A stretch of DNA of 64,000 nt from Micromonospora citrea (GTDB taxonomy: Bacteria > Actinomycetota > Actinomycetes > Mycobacteriales > Micromonosporaceae), in NCBI RefSeq assembly GCF_900090315.1, contig NZ_FMHZ01000002.1:5054501-5118500 (forward strand), in the 5' to 3' direction. Position numbers and translations under genes: made by a program. Below the pieces are notes generated by a model. It saw only the letters and a program-made list of their open reading frames with translations. It was not told the origin of the DNA and ran no database searches. How positions within the stretch are numbered: position 1 is the first letter of the stretch; each line of letters begins with the position of its first letter. Shown here piece by piece: positions 49,505 to 57,640 of the stretch.

Positions 49505-49585
49505 TCAGGCGCCGCCCTCCAGCTCCGGGTCCGGGTGCGGACGGGTCGCCTCGATACGCTCGACCTTGATCACCTTGATCTTCAT
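49505..49585 (-). CDS. Candidate RiPP precursor peptide (26 residues)
   Basis: ATG 49585 to TGA 49505. The product begins MKIKVIKVERIEAT, continues RPH, and ends PDPELEGGA: a basic, beta-prone leader and an acidic, Pro-rich tail. GTGGGGGTG lies 6 nt upstream as ribosome site. It is the first gene of a three-gene unit with an E1-like enzyme and a PqqD/M50 protease, which is what makes so short a frame credible. There are no Cys, Ser or aromatic residues, so lanthionine, azole or crosslink chemistry is unlikely. The C-terminal EGGA recalls Gly-Gly ends that E1 enzymes adenylate after the last residue is removed. Confidence 0.72.
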   Translation of the reverse strand: MKIKVIKVERIEATRPHPDPELEGGA

Positions 49586-49903
49586 TTCTGTACACCCCCA
49601 CTCTTTTTCTCGTGTCGATTTCACGTGGCCCGCAGGTTATTTGCAGGGCGTCGTGGTGTGCCGAAAACATCTCCCGAACAAAGGTGTCGCCGCAACCATT
49701 CGATCGTCTTGGCGACAATGCGCGAAACCGACCGGAAGCCGGGACGGGTCGTTTGTCGGATTCGGGTTCCCGGTCGGTCGGGAAATGTCGCCGAAGGGGC
49801 TGTTCCGTCGTGTGCCCCGATTACGCCGCATCGGCGCGGAACGGCAGTTCCGCGGACACGGGCCGCCGCGCCCGCGCCGGCTCCGCCCGCCCGATCGGTC
49901 CCG
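49586..49903 (-). promoter_or_regulatory. Upstream region of the peptide locus
   Basis: Less G+C-rich than its surroundings, particularly 49586-49740. On the minus strand TAACCT (49639-49634) is a possible -10 for the precursor gene, ~50 nt from its ATG; I cannot assign a -35. No gene is visible between here and the stop at 49904. Confidence 0.35.
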
Positions 49904-50941
49904 TCAGACGTACGGCCGGGTGGCGTACGCGGCGCGCAGCGCGGCCAGCCCCGTCGACTTCGGCGAGAGCGTGCCCCAGCCGGAGTTGAAGTAGTTGGTC
50001 CGCACGATCCGGGGCCCCCGCTCGGCGTTGAGCTGGGCGATGGCGGCCGGCACGGTGGCGATCCAGGCCGCCTGGTCGGGGATCTCGGCCACCCGTACGC
50101 CCCACTCGGCGATGATCACCGGCCGGGAGAGCGCGACCGGGCCGAGGTCGGCCACCGCCCAGTCCTTCGTCCGCCGGAACCGGGCCAGGGCGGTGTGCGT
50201 GGCGTTGGTGGCGTAGACGTTCCACTGGAGGAAGTCGAGCTTCGCCATCAGCGCCTCCGGGTGGGTGCGCTGGTAGCAGGCCCGGTCGAAGCCGCCCACC
50301 CCGACCGAGAAGGTGGTGTCGGCGGGCAACTGCCGGGCCCGGAACCAGTTCACGACGTACGTCATCGCCTGCACCGCCCGGGCGTCCGACTGGGCCCAGG
50401 TGTAGGTGACCCCCGACTCGGTGGTGCCGAACTCGTGGTCGGTGTCCAGCTCCGAGGCGAGCTGGATGTTGACCCCGAAGCCCATGGTCCGGTACTGGGA
50501 CAGGGCGCGGGCGAACAGGCCGTCGCAGTGCCCGGCCATGACCTGGCCGTAGCCGTACGCCCGGGGCCAGGTCGTGCCCGGTCGCTGCTGGATGGTCATC
50601 GCGGGCGCCGGGACGGTGTAGGTGACGCCGTCCACGGTGAAGGTCTGCGGCCCGACGGTGGGCGCGCCGTAGTGCTTCAGCTCCAGCACCATGTTGATCC
50701 GCACCCCGGCCCGGCCCAGGGTGATGAGCCACGGTCGCTGGTAGCCGGGGAACGTGTAGCCGTCGGCGAAGCTGCGGTACTGCGTCAGCGAGCGGAAGTT
50801 GCCGCCGGCCATGTCCGCCGTCGGGTCCGCGCCGCCGGAGAGGTAGTAGCCGCCCAGCACGGGCGGCGCGATCGTGTAGTCGGCGGTGGCGGTGGCGGTG
50901 CGCCCGCCGTTGTCGCGGACCGTGACGGTGACCCGGGGCAT
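49904..50941 (-). CDS. Ig-like plus TIM-barrel (glycosidase-like) protein without signal peptide
   Basis: 345 residues from ATG 50941, sharing one base with the upstream stop (TGATG). The first ~30 residues are a beta strand set (PRVTVTVRDNGGRTATATAD). A barrel-like region follows with ELKHYGA, FGVNIQLASELDTDHEFG, FLQWNVYATNATHTALARF and PVIIAEWGVRVAEIP; the Glu of AEWG is where glycosidase clans place the nucleophile. No signal peptide or membrane segment. Together with its neighbour it looks like a tail or spike protein of phage or injection-machine type rather than a classical secreted enzyme, but that is inference. Confidence 0.7.
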   Translation of the reverse strand: MPRVTVTVRDNGGRTATATADYTIAPPVLGGYYLSGGADPTADMAGGNFRSLTQYRSFADGYTFPGYQRPWLITLGRAGVRINMVLELKHYGAPTVGPQTFTVDGVTYTVPAPAMTIQQRPGTTWPRAYGYGQVMAGHCDGLFARALSQYRTMGFGVNIQLASELDTDHEFGTTESGVTYTWAQSDARAVQAMTYVVNWFRARQLPADTTFSVGVGGFDRACYQRTHPEALMAKLDFLQWNVYATNATHTALARFRRTKDWAVADLGPVALSRPVIIAEWGVRVAEIPDQAAWIATVPAAIAQLNAERGPRIVRTNYFNSGWGTLSPKSTGLAALRAAYATRPYV

Positions 50942-51210
50942 CACGCCACCGCCCGGTAGACGGCCACCGAGCCGTTGTCCGACACCCTGGTCCAGGTGCG
51001 GCCGGAGTCGTCGGTGACGGTGACGGTGAGCGGGTCGATTACTGCGGTGACCGTGACGGGGGCGCTGCTGTTGCCCTGGGCGTCGGTGACCACGATCGTG
51101 ACGGTCACCGGCTTCGTGTCGGCGTCGCCGTAGGTGACCGTCAGGGTCATCTGGTCGCCGGGGGAGTAGGTCGAGGCGTTCAGGGAGGCGGTCGCGGTGG
51201 GAGCGGCCAT
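50941..51210 (-). CDS. Small Ig-like beta-sandwich protein
   Basis: 89 residues from ATG 51210, preceded by GAGGAG. Strand-rich: ATASLNASTYSPGDQMTLTV, VTVTIVVTDAQGNSSAPVTV, then RTWTRVSDNGSVAVYRAVA. No signal peptide. The N-terminal pattern resembles Ig-like modules of phage structural proteins. It is coupled to the TIM-barrel gene, which continues the same style of strands, as if one protein had been split by a TGATG junction. Confidence 0.65.
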   Translation of the reverse strand: MAAPTATASLNASTYSPGDQMTLTVTYGDADTKPVTVTIVVTDAQGNSSAPVTVTAVIDPLTVTVTDDSGRTWTRVSDNGSVAVYRAVA

Positions 51211-51483
51211 GGCCGGCTCCTCTCGTGCTCGGTCGCCGGCCCGGCCGGTTCGTGACCACGGCCGGGCCCGGCGGAAATGATGGGTCTGGCGACGACCGGC
51301 CGCCGGGCCCGCGACGGCGCGGCCGGGGGCCGGTTCGGGGGTACGACTCGTCGACCGCGCCCGCTTCGGGGTCGCCGCGCGCGGGGCTCGACGGCTGCCG
51401 CAGTTGGTGACGTCGGTGTCGGTGACAGTGCGGCGGCACCGCCCCGGGCGCCCGGGACGGCGGCTGCCGGAGCGCGGTCCCAC

Positions 51484-51561
51484 GGTGCGCGGTCCGGCGC
51501 TGCGTCACGCCGGGGCCGTCGCGGTGCGCGGTCCGGCGCTGCGCTACGCCGGGGCCGTCGC
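51484..51561. repeat. 39-bp tandem repeat, two copies
   Basis: 51484-51522 and 51523-51561 differ at two positions. They lie in the 734-nt gap 51211-51944, where I find no gene. Confidence 0.85.
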
Positions 51562-51784
51562 GGGGCCGGGCTCGGTGATGGCGGCGTCGGCGGGGACGGT
51601 GCTGTCCCCGCCGGACCCGAGGAATGGGATGTGGCCCGCCATCCTTACGCCTCTCACCTGCTACAACAGTGCGACGCGGAGGTGCCCGGCGTCCTGTCCG
51701 CTACCCGACCGTCGTCTCGTCGGGCAGCGGACTGCGCTCGGCGCGGATCTGTGCATGCCGCGCTGGTGCCGCCTGCGAGCGCGG

Positions 51785-51937
51785 GCCGCCTTGTCGGCCA
51801 CGGCGTCGTCTGCGGCAGCGTGCCGCCTTGTCGGCCACGGCGTCGCCTGCGGCAGCGTGCCGCCTTGTCACGGGCGTCGCCGGTGACCGCGCGGCCTCGT
51901 CGCGGCACCGTCTGCGACAGCGCCGCCTCGTCAGGGT
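51785..51937. repeat. 37-bp tandem repeat decaying to the right
   Basis: Units at 51785 and 51822 differ at one position (GTCGTC / GTCGCC). A third begins at 51859 and degrades. Further GCCTCGTC / TCTGCGACAGCGCCGCCTC words run to 51937, directly before the flavoprotein gene's stop. There is no spacer/repeat alternation, so it is not a CRISPR array. Confidence 0.8.
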
Positions 51938-51944
51938 GCCGGTG

Positions 51945-53114
51945 TCAGTAGGCCAGCTCCACGGGCCGGCCGAGCACCCGGGCGCCGTTGTTGCCGAGCC
52001 AGCCCTCGGCCGCCGCCGCGTGCTGGCTGAAGGTGTGGATGTCCCGGAACCGCCGCTGGAGCGGCGACGAGTCGCGGGCCGCCCCGCCGCCGGCCGCCCG
52101 GTAGCAGGTGTCGACCGCGGCGGCGGCCCGCTCGGTCACCCACGGCAGGGCGGCGGAGACGCGCGGGTGCAGCCCGGGTATGGCCGCCGGATCGGTGGCG
52201 CAGGCCGTCCACAGCTCGTCGGCCAGGTCGCGCAGCAGCGCCCGGGCCGCCCGTACGTCCAGGTCCGCCCGGCCGAGCTGGAGGCGGAAGGCGGGCGAGT
52301 CGGCGAGCGACTGCCGGGCGTACAACCGCTGCCGGCCGCCCTCGATCAGGGCGACCATGTCGTCCAGCGCGCCCTGCGCGATGCCGACCGCCACCGCGCC
52401 GAGGTGCAGGACGAAATGGACCAGCGGCGCCACGAAGCCCGGCCCCGGCACGCAGGGCACGCCGGTGAACAGGTCGAAGCTCTCCTCCGCCGAGCAGAAC
52501 GCGTCCGTCACCTCGACGTCGTGGCTGCCGGTGCCGCGCAGGCCCAGCACGTGCCAGGTGTCGTGGACGGCGACCCGGGAGGCCGGGAAGAGCATGGAGC
52601 GCACCGGCGGCGGCGCCCCCGCCGGCCCGGGCAGCGGCGCGTCGCCGTCGGTCAGCACGCAGTTGCCGAAGATCCAGTCGGCGTGCCGGGCACCGCTCGC
52701 GAACGCCCACCGGCCGGTGACCCGGTAGCCCCCGTCGACCGGCTCGGCGCGCCCCTGCGGGGCGAAGCCGCCCCCGACCACCACGTCCGGCCCGTCGGCG
52801 TAGACCTTGTCGAACCGGTCGCGCGGCAGCATCGCCAGCAGGTGCGGCGTCTCTGCGCCGATCATGACCGTCCACCCGGTCGAGCCGTCCGCCCGGGCCA
52901 GCGCCTCCAGCACCCGCAGCCCGGTGCGCAGGTCCGCCTCGTACCCGCCGTGGCTGCGGGGGACGAACATCCGGAAGCAGCCGGCCGCGCGGAGCGTGTC
53001 GAGCAGGTCGGTGGGGATCTCCCGCGCCGCCTCGATCTCGCCGGCCCGGCGGGACACCTCCGGCAGCAGCGCGTCGACCGCGCCGGTCAGCCGGTCCCGG
53101 TGCTGGTCCTGCAT
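51945..53114 (-). CDS. Acyl-CoA-dehydrogenase-fold flavoprotein (group D monooxygenase-like)
   Basis: 389 residues from ATG 53114 with GGGAGA upstream. The acyl-CoA dehydrogenase fold is clear: N-terminal helical domain (IPTDLLDTLRAAGCFRMFVPRSHGGYEADL), beta domain (VDGGYRVTGRWAFASGARHADW), C-terminal helices (HTFSQHAAAAEGWLGNNGARVLG). The catalytic Glu of true dehydrogenases is not evident, and the pattern fits HsaA/NcnH/DszC-like enzymes, which use reduced flavin and oxygen. Divergent from an LLM-type oxidoreductase 214 nt away. Confidence 0.85.
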   Translation of the reverse strand: MQDQHRDRLTGAVDALLPEVSRRAGEIEAAREIPTDLLDTLRAAGCFRMFVPRSHGGYEADLRTGLRVLEALARADGSTGWTVMIGAETPHLLAMLPRDRFDKVYADGPDVVVGGGFAPQGRAEPVDGGYRVTGRWAFASGARHADWIFGNCVLTDGDAPLPGPAGAPPPVRSMLFPASRVAVHDTWHVLGLRGTGSHDVEVTDAFCSAEESFDLFTGVPCVPGPGFVAPLVHFVLHLGAVAVGIAQGALDDMVALIEGGRQRLYARQSLADSPAFRLQLGRADLDVRAARALLRDLADELWTACATDPAAIPGLHPRVSAALPWVTERAAAAVDTCYRAAGGGAARDSSPLQRRFRDIHTFSQHAAAAEGWLGNNGARVLGRPVELAY

Positions 53115-53328
53115 GTGGTTCTCCCTCGCCTCGTCGCCCGCCCTCCACTCTGGACCGGCGAGGACCCGGGAACCAGAGGCGCCGCTATCGGATGCCCGCC
53201 ACTTCGCTCGGCGGGCGCCCGTCCGGCCCGCCGGCCGGGAGGGGAGTGCGTCGGCCGGGAGGGGATCGCGTGGGCCGGGAGGGGCCGGACCGGCACGCCG
53301 GCCCGGCCGGCTCCCTATGCTCGGAAGC

Positions 53329-54258
53329 ATGGAACTGCGGATCTTTACCGAACCCCAGCAGGGCGCCACCTACGACGACCTGCTCGCCGTGGCCCGCTGC
53401 GCGGAGGACGCCGGCTACGGCGCCTTCTTCCGCTCCGACCACTACCTGAAGATGGGCTCGGTGAGCGGCGATCCCGGTCCGACGGACGCCTGGACCACCC
53501 TCGCCGGCCTGGCGCGGGACACCCGGCGGATCCGGCTGGGCACGTTGATGACCGCCGCCACCTTCCGGCTGCCCGGCCCGCTGGCGATCACCGTGGCGCA
53601 GGTCGACCAGATGAGCGGCGGCCGGGTCGAGCTGGGCATCGGCACCGGCTGGTACGCCGAGGAGCACACCGCGTACGGGATCCCGTTCCCGTCGCTGGGG
53701 GAGCGCTTCGACCGGCTGGAGGAGCAGCTCGCCGTCATCACCGGGCTCTGGGCGACGCCGCCGGGCGGGACCTTCGACTTCGCCGGCACGTACTACCCGG
53801 TCAGCGACTCGCCGGCCCTGCCGAAGCCGGTGCAGGACCCGCGCCCGCCGATCCTGCTCGGCGGCATGGGCCCGAAGCGCACGCCCCGCCTGGCCGCCCG
53901 GTACGCCGACGAGTTCAACCTGCCGTTCGCCTCGATCGAGGACTCGGCCGCCCAGTTCGCGCGGGTCCGCGCCGCCTGCGCCGAGGTCGGCCGGGACGCC
54001 GGCGAGTTGTGCTGGTCCAACGCCCTGGTGCTCTGCTGCGGCCGGGACGACGCCGAGGTGGCCCGGCGGGCGGCCGCCATCGGCCGGGAGCCGGACGAAC
54101 TGCGCCTCAACGGCCTCGCCGGCACCCCCGCCGAGGTCGTGGACAAGATCGGCCGGTACGCGGAGATCGGCAGCGAGCGGCTCTACCTCCAGGTGCTCGA
54201 CCTGGCCGACCTGGATCACCTGGAGCTGGTCGCGGCCGAGGTGATGCCCCAACTGTGA
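53329..54258 (+). CDS. LLM-class F420-dependent oxidoreductase
   Basis: 309 residues; ATG 53329 with GGAAG 3 nt upstream and TATGCT at 53316-53321, compatible with a leaderless or near-leaderless message. Luciferase-like TIM barrel: GAFFRSDHYLKMG, RIRLGTLMTAATFRLPGPLAITVAQVDQMS(GGR), ELGIGTGWYAEEH, PPILLGGMGPKRTPRLAARYAD. The pattern matches the TIGR03560-type F420-dependent group of actinomycetes. It moves hydride between F420 and an unknown substrate. Confidence 0.9.
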   Translation: MELRIFTEPQQGATYDDLLAVARCAEDAGYGAFFRSDHYLKMGSVSGDPGPTDAWTTLAGLARDTRRIRLGTLMTAATFRLPGPLAITVAQVDQMSGGRVELGIGTGWYAEEHTAYGIPFPSLGERFDRLEEQLAVITGLWATPPGGTFDFAGTYYPVSDSPALPKPVQDPRPPILLGGMGPKRTPRLAARYADEFNLPFASIEDSAAQFARVRAACAEVGRDAGELCWSNALVLCCGRDDAEVARRAAAIGREPDELRLNGLAGTPAEVVDKIGRYAEIGSERLYLQVLDLADLDHLELVAAEVMPQL

Positions 54259-54287
54259 GCCGACGACCGCCCGCCCCGGCGTGGGGC

Positions 54288-54343
54288 GTGAGCCGCCCGT
54301 CCCGGCGTGGGGCGTGAGCCGCCCGTCCCGGCGTCGGGCGTGG
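54288..54343 (+). repeat. 26-bp tandem repeat after the LLM gene
   Basis: GTGAGCCGCCCGTCCCGGCG units start at 54288 and 54314, with degenerate copies beginning at 54255 (overlapping the gene's stop) and 54340. The remaining gap to 54730 contains only the small minus-strand frame at 54387-54611. Confidence 0.75.
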
Positions 54344-54386
54344 GCCGGTGGCGGTCGGGCCTGCGTCAGGCGGGAACCGGCGACGC

Positions 54387-54611
54387 TCAGGCGTGGGCCA
54401 GGCCGGCCGCGCGCGGTGCCGGCCCGGGGTGGGGCACCGGGTGCGGTGCGGGCGGGGGCGCGGGCGTCGGCTGGGGCCCGGGGGTCGTACCCGCCGGGTG
54501 CCCCCCGGCCGGCGGCGCGCTCGACGGCGCCAGCCCGGTGCCGGTCGGGTCGATCTCCTCTTCGGAGGGGTACACGTCGCCCCGCGGGGCCGGATCGCGA
54601 TGGGTGCTCAT
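54387..54611 (-). CDS. Small proline-rich hypothetical protein
   Basis: 74 residues: a polar N-terminus (MSTHRDPAPRGDVYPSEEE, then IDPTGTGLAPSS) and a Pro/His/Ala-rich tail. The first half has normal protein composition; the rest may be low-complexity extension. No ribosome site is obvious before ATG 54611. It may be a real small protein of the divergent 54.6-kb promoter region, but evidence is thin. Confidence 0.4.
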   Translation of the reverse strand: MSTHRDPAPRGDVYPSEEEIDPTGTGLAPSSAPPAGGHPAGTTPGPQPTPAPPPAPHPVPHPGPAPRAAGLAHA

Positions 54612-54730
54612 CGGCGTAGGGTTCCCCGACGACGGCGGTGGTAACCGGCGCCGCCGAGTGGCGGCGCGGGGGTGGCCCGGCGTCGCGGGGCGGCCGACAC
54701 CGGCACCCGGTAGGGGACAGGGGGATCGAC

Positions 54731-56104
54731 GTGGACGTGGACGGCGTCAGGGCGGCCGGCAGGGACGGCCCGCCGCAGCCCCGGCGCGAGGCCGGGACGC
54801 CGGGCGGCGACGGCGGCCCGCCGCGTCCCCGGCGCGGGGTCGACCCGCCCGGCGACGGGGCGGTGCCCGGCCGCAACTGGGCGGGCAACGTCCGCTACGC
54901 CGCCCGCCGGCGGCACCGGCCGGCCTCGCTCGACGAGCTACGCCGGCTGGTCGCGGGCGGCGAACGCGTCCGGGCCGTCGGCACCGGGCACTCCTTCAAC
55001 CGGCTCGGGGACACCACCGGGGACCTGGTCTCGTTGGCCGGGATGCCCGCGACCGTCGCGCTCGACCCGGACCGGCGGACCGTCTCCGTGCCGGCAGCGA
55101 TGCGGTACGGGGACCTGGCCGCCCGGCTGCACGAGCGGGGGTACGCCCTGGCGAACCTCGCCTCCCTGCCGCACATCTCGGTCGCCGGGGCGGTCGCCAC
55201 GGGCACCCACGGCTCGGGCGTGACCGTCGGCAACCTCGCCACCGCGGTCGCCGGGCTGGAACTGGTGACCGCCGACGGGGACCTGCTGACCGTGGACCGG
55301 GCCACGGACGGGGACACGTTCGCCGGGATGGTGGTGTCGCTCGGCGCGCTGGGCGTGGTCACCCGGCTCACCCTCGACGTGGTGCCCGCCTACGACCTGC
55401 GCCAGTACGTCCGCCTCGGCCTGCCCCGCGAGACGCTGGACGCGGCGTTCGCCTCGGCGTACAGCGTCAGCGTCTTCACCGACTTCCGGAGCCGGCGGCT
55501 GCGGGAGGTGTGGCTGAAGCAGCGCGCGGACGCGCCCCCACCGCCGGCGGACTGGCTGGGCACGACGGCGGCCGAGGGGCCGCGGCATCCGGTGCCCGGC
55601 ATGCCGGCGGAGAACTGCACCCCGCAGCTCGGCGCGCCCGGGCCGTGGCACGAGCGGCTGCCGCACTTCCGGCTCGGATTCACCCCGAGCAGCGGCGACG
55701 AGCTCCAGTCGGAGTACCACCTGCCGCGCGGCGCGGCGGCGGCCGTGCTGGCCGCGCTGGACCCGGTGGCGCACCTGATCGCGCCGGTGCTCCAGGTCTG
55801 CGAGCTGCGGGCGGTGGCGGCGGACGCGCTCTGGCTCAGCCCGAACCACGGGCGGGACAGCCTCGCCGTCCACTTCACCTGGGTCGCCGACGCGGCGGCG
55901 GTGCTGCCGGTGGTGGCGGCGGTGGAGGAGCGGCTCGCGCCGTTCGCGCCGCGCCCGCACTGGGGCAAGGTGTTCGGCCTCGCCCCGGCGGCGGTGGCCG
56001 CCGCCTGGCCCCGGTACGCGGACTTCCTCGACCTGATGCGACGGCTCGACCCGGCCGGGAAGTTCCGCACCGACCTGCTGGACCGCTACTTCCCCCGGAG
56101 CTGA
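54731..56104 (+). CDS. aldO: Alditol oxidase (FAD-linked, vanillyl-alcohol-oxidase fold)
   Basis: 457 residues from GTG 54731, preceded by AGGGGG at spacing 6. The core from NWAGNVRYAARR (residue 49 on) closely follows Streptomyces alditol oxidase: GTGHSFN (84-90) with the His that carries covalent FAD, SLPHISVAGAVATGTHGSG, HPVPGMPAENCTPQ, LPHFRLGFTPSSGDELQSEY and RPHWGKVF. It oxidises C1 of xylitol, sorbitol and similar polyols with oxygen, releasing peroxide. The ~45-residue Arg/Pro/Gly-rich N-terminal extension is absent from the Streptomyces enzyme; translation may truly start nearer the core, though no better start is visible. Confidence 0.88.
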   Translation: MDVDGVRAAGRDGPPQPRREAGTPGGDGGPPRPRRGVDPPGDGAVPGRNWAGNVRYAARRRHRPASLDELRRLVAGGERVRAVGTGHSFNRLGDTTGDLVSLAGMPATVALDPDRRTVSVPAAMRYGDLAARLHERGYALANLASLPHISVAGAVATGTHGSGVTVGNLATAVAGLELVTADGDLLTVDRATDGDTFAGMVVSLGALGVVTRLTLDVVPAYDLRQYVRLGLPRETLDAAFASAYSVSVFTDFRSRRLREVWLKQRADAPPPPADWLGTTAAEGPRHPVPGMPAENCTPQLGAPGPWHERLPHFRLGFTPSSGDELQSEYHLPRGAAAAVLAALDPVAHLIAPVLQVCELRAVAADALWLSPNHGRDSLAVHFTWVADAAAVLPVVAAVEERLAPFAPRPHWGKVFGLAPAAVAAAWPRYADFLDLMRRLDPAGKFRTDLLDRYFPRS

Positions 56105-56167
56105 CGGGCCGGGCGGGGCGGTCTCGACGGGGACGCCGGCGGCCGGGCGGGGCGGTCCGACGAGACG

Positions 56168-57313
56168 CTAGCGGCCGGGCCGGTCGGCGAGCTGCTCGCG
56201 CAGGCTGCCGCGCTGCACGGCCCGGCTGATGTCGCTGGGCGAGACGATCCCGACCAGCCGCCCGTCGGCGACCACCAGGGCTCGCCCGTCGGCGCACTCG
56301 CTGAGCCGGGGCAGCAGGTCGTTCAGCGACTCCTCCGGCCGCGCCAGCACCAGCTCGTCGGCGCGGCACGCCACCTCGGCCAGCGTGGTGGCATCCCGGC
56401 GGTCCGCCGGGATGCCGCGCACCCGGTCGAGGGTGACCAGGCCGACGGGCCGGTCGTCCTCGGTGAGCGGCAGTGCCGTGTGCCGGTACGCGAACAGGTA
56501 GTGGTCGACGAAGTCGGCAACCGTCATCTGACCCGACGCGGTCTGCGGCTGCGGCGTCATCACGTCGGCGACTCGCACGCCGCGCAGCGCGCTGCCCATC
56601 CGGGCCTGCCGCTCCTCCATGCCGGCGGCGCCGATCAGGAACCAGCCGATCAGGGCCAGCCACAGCCCGCCGAAGCCGACGCCCGCCAGGAACTGCCACA
56701 GCCCCAGCCCGATCAGCAGCGCGCCGAGCACCCAGCCGGCCCGGGCGGCCACCACCGACGCCTTCGTCCGGTCGCCGGTCGCCTTCCAGACCGCCGCGCG
56801 CAGCAGCCGCCCGCCGTCCAGCGGGGCGGCCGGCAGCGCGTTGAAGACCGCCAGCAGCACGTTGATGCCGGCCAGCCAGGCCAGCGAGCCGAGCAGCAGC
56901 CCCTCCACCCCGGCCAGGGCGAGCAGCACCGCGATCGCGCCGAAGAAGAACCCGATCAGCAGGCTCACCAGCGGCCCCACGCCCGCGATGCGCAGCTCCG
57001 CGCCCGGGTCGCGCGCCTCGCCGCGCAGCTCGGCCACCCCGCCGAAGAGCCAGAGCGTGATGCCGCCGACCTCCAGCCCGTTGCGCTTGGCGACGACCGC
57101 GTGCGACACCTCGTGGGCGAGCAGGCCGAGGAAGAAGACCACCGCCGCCGCGAGCCCCGCCAGGACGTACGCGATCACCGGCCGGTCCGGGTAGGCCCGG
57201 GGGAACTGGTTGGCCGACAGCGCCCAGGCGATCAGCGCGAAGATGACCAGGACGCTCCAGTTGACCCCGACCGGAACGCCCGCGATCCGGCCGAGCCGGA
57301 AACTCGCCCTCAT
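56168..57313 (-). CDS. Site-2-protease-like M50 metalloprotease with CBS domains
   Basis: 381 residues; ATG 57313. Six or so helices with zinc motif HEVSH (67-71) and the third ligand in NALPAAPLDGGRLLRAA, as in Rip3/SpoIVFB-type intramembrane proteases. Two CBS domains (~250-370) follow (VADVMTPQPQTA; GRLVGIVSPSDIS), which may sense nucleotides. Such proteases cut membrane-bound regulators. Stand-alone; convergent with alditol oxidase across 63 nt that contain a repeated GGCCGGGCGGGGCGGTC word. Confidence 0.92.
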   Translation of the reverse strand: MRASFRLGRIAGVPVGVNWSVLVIFALIAWALSANQFPRAYPDRPVIAYVLAGLAAAVVFFLGLLAHEVSHAVVAKRNGLEVGGITLWLFGGVAELRGEARDPGAELRIAGVGPLVSLLIGFFFGAIAVLLALAGVEGLLLGSLAWLAGINVLLAVFNALPAAPLDGGRLLRAAVWKATGDRTKASVVAARAGWVLGALLIGLGLWQFLAGVGFGGLWLALIGWFLIGAAGMEERQARMGSALRGVRVADVMTPQPQTASGQMTVADFVDHYLFAYRHTALPLTEDDRPVGLVTLDRVRGIPADRRDATTLAEVACRADELVLARPEESLNDLLPRLSECADGRALVVADGRLVGIVSPSDISRAVQRGSLREQLADRPGR

Positions 57314-57420
57314 TCCTGCCCCTTACCCAGGGCGAGCCGGCTCATGCCGCCGACAACGGTTGGCGCCGACAACGGTTGGCGCCGCCGCTGCGGAATGTGG
57401 AGGCGGCGCAGGCAATCAGG

Positions 57421-57627
57421 TCAGCAGCCCAGCGTCTCGTCCTTGACGGCCCGAACGAAGGCAGCCCAACTGATCGGCTCGAAGGCGAGGATCGGGCCGG
57501 TCGGGTCCTTGCTGTCACGAAGCCCGACGACGCCGGGGAGATTGTCGGCGAACTCGACGCAGTTGCCGGAGCCGTTGCTGCGGGTGCTCTTGCGCCAGGT
57601 CACTGCGGCCTGGTTGACCTCTTCCAC
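57421..57627 (-). CDS. DUF397 small protein
   Basis: 68 residues, with GTG 57627 or, for a 60-residue form, GTG 57603. DUF397 signature TWRKSTRSNGSGNCVEFAD...VGLRDSKDPTGPILAFEPISWAAFV. It starts 13 nt after the stop of an XRE-DUF5753 regulator, the standard pairing in actinomycetes where these small proteins antagonise or partner the regulator. A 17-bp word containing GCCGACAACGGTTGGC is repeated at 57348-57383, between this gene and the protease. Confidence 0.92.
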   Translation of the reverse strand: MEEVNQAAVTWRKSTRSNGSGNCVEFADNLPGVVGLRDSKDPTGPILAFEPISWAAFVRAVKDETLGC

Positions 57628-57640
57628 CCGCGCCGTCCTC

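Noticed and set aside
49821..50732. Minus-strand frame overlapping the Ig/TIM-barrel gene
   Set aside because: Alternative frame of the 49904-50941 gene with His/Arg-rich nonsense composition.
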